Below are positions 5,333 through 5,482 of a stretch of 5,482 nucleotides of DNA, piece after piece. The stretch's first letter is position 1, and each line of letters starts with the position of its first letter. The notes beneath the pieces were generated by a model. The model saw only the letters and a program-made list of their open reading frames with translations. It was not told the origin of the DNA and did not search any database. The position numbers were made by a program, and so were the translations under genes. This stretch comes from an uncultured Pleurocapsa sp. (GTDB taxonomy: Bacteria > Cyanobacteriota > Cyanobacteriia > Cyanobacteriales > Xenococcaceae): positions 1 through 5,482 of the forward strand of contig CAKZYI010000098.1 of assembly GCA_937884735.1 (NCBI GenBank), read 5' to 3'.

Positions 5333-5399
5333 AGTCTAGACGAACTCCCAAAACCTCGATCCAAACCCTCGCCCCGCATCGAAGAGGTTTATCTGGACT
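5333..5399. repeat. 67-nt nested stem-loop
   Basis: The outer arms AGTCTAGA (5333-5340) and TCTGGACT (5392-5399) pair over 8 bp with one G-T wobble. The inner arms AAACCTC (5351-5357) and GAGGTTT (5384-5390) pair over 7 bp. GAT (5358-5360) and ATC (5378-5380) add three pairs past a 3-nt bulge. A 10-nt stretch on the left and one base on the right separate the stems, and a C-rich loop of 17 nt closes the structure. It could be a structured RNA, a palindromic repeat or the end of a lost element; no known RNA family is recognised. Confidence 0.4.
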
Positions 5400-5412
5400 A
5401 TAAACAACTCTA

Positions 5413-5447
5413 CAAGGAACAAGGAACAAGGATAAAGGATAAAAGTA
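5413..5447. repeat. Heptad tandem repeat, CAAGGAA/AAAGGAT type
   Basis: Five 7-bp units in phase: CAAGGAA, CAAGGAA, CAAGGAT, AAAGGAT, AAAAGTA, with stepwise decay. It begins 14 bp beyond the stem-loop at 5333-5399, repeating the pairing of palindrome and heptads seen upstream of prfC. Confidence 0.8.
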
Positions 5448-5482
5448 ATTAGATAGCATCTGTTCTGGATTCAAAACGTCCT

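Larger units (their letters stand above)
5218..5482. other. Right-end spacer without a supported gene
   Basis: It contains an inverted repeat ATGTTA/TAACAT with an 8-nt loop (5300-5319), the nested stem-loop at 5333-5399 and the heptad array at 5413-5447. A 46-codon frame on the minus strand (5459-5319) crosses the heptads and the stem and is not supported. No start of a following gene is visible before the edge. Confidence 0.5.

Noticed and set aside
5333..5399. tRNA gene, because of the paired ends and length near 67 nt
   Set aside because: There is no T-arm (GTTCRA), no anticodon arm and no D-arm pattern; the stems are nested rather than cloverleaf.
5319..5459. 46-codon minus-strand frame with an ATG
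   Set aside because: Its first part is heptad repeat and its last part is the stem-loop. No ribosome binding site or family pattern is visible.

Overview
The window looks like a chromosomal piece of a cyanobacterium. Five perfect copies of the octamer GCGATCGC (HIP1) are present, at 569, 3944, 4075, 4483 and 5176. The spacers are AT-rich, and several carry arrays of 7-bp tandem units of the kind known from cyanobacteria (STRRs). Most starts lack a good Shine-Dalgarno sequence. A low-GC, repeat-rich genome of the Pleurocapsa/Stanieria kind would fit, but the genus is a guess.

Left part (1-2632), all genes on the minus strand. From right to left these are a 123-residue four-helix membrane protein of unknown function (2261-2632), a short-LID adenylate-kinase-type nucleoside monophosphate kinase (1429-1977), and a beta-propeller plus transglutaminase-like protein (1-1273). 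The last runs off the left edge just before its catalytic cysteine is expected. The spacers of 283 and 155 bp hold dyads and promoter-like boxes, so these are probably separate or loosely coupled units rather than one tight operon.

Middle part (2633-3539) has no convincing gene. The first half is very AT-rich. It changes abruptly at about 3007 into a 57% GC patch full of short hairpins. The patch has 8-bp terminal inverted repeats (3021-3028 and 3271-3278) and is framed by two identical 15-bp copies of a heptad array (3007-3021 and 3286-3300). A second, smaller hairpin block (3350-3411) is framed in the same way by copies of a different heptad sequence. This mosaic of palindromic blocks inserted in or grown from heptad repeats is the most unusual content of the window.

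Right part (3540-5482). prfC, encoding release factor 3 (541 residues, all GTPase motifs intact), lies on the plus strand behind a perfect TATAAT box and a 12-bp palindrome. A strong 10-bp hairpin follows it. The last 265 bases hold a 67-nt nested stem-loop and another heptad array, but no supported gene.

The identifiable genes are housekeeping or orphan functions (translation termination, nucleotide metabolism, an uncharacterised transglutaminase-like protein). I see no defence, secondary-metabolite or phage system. The interest lies in the repeat mosaic, the regulatory dyads and a kinase lacking one conserved LID arginine.
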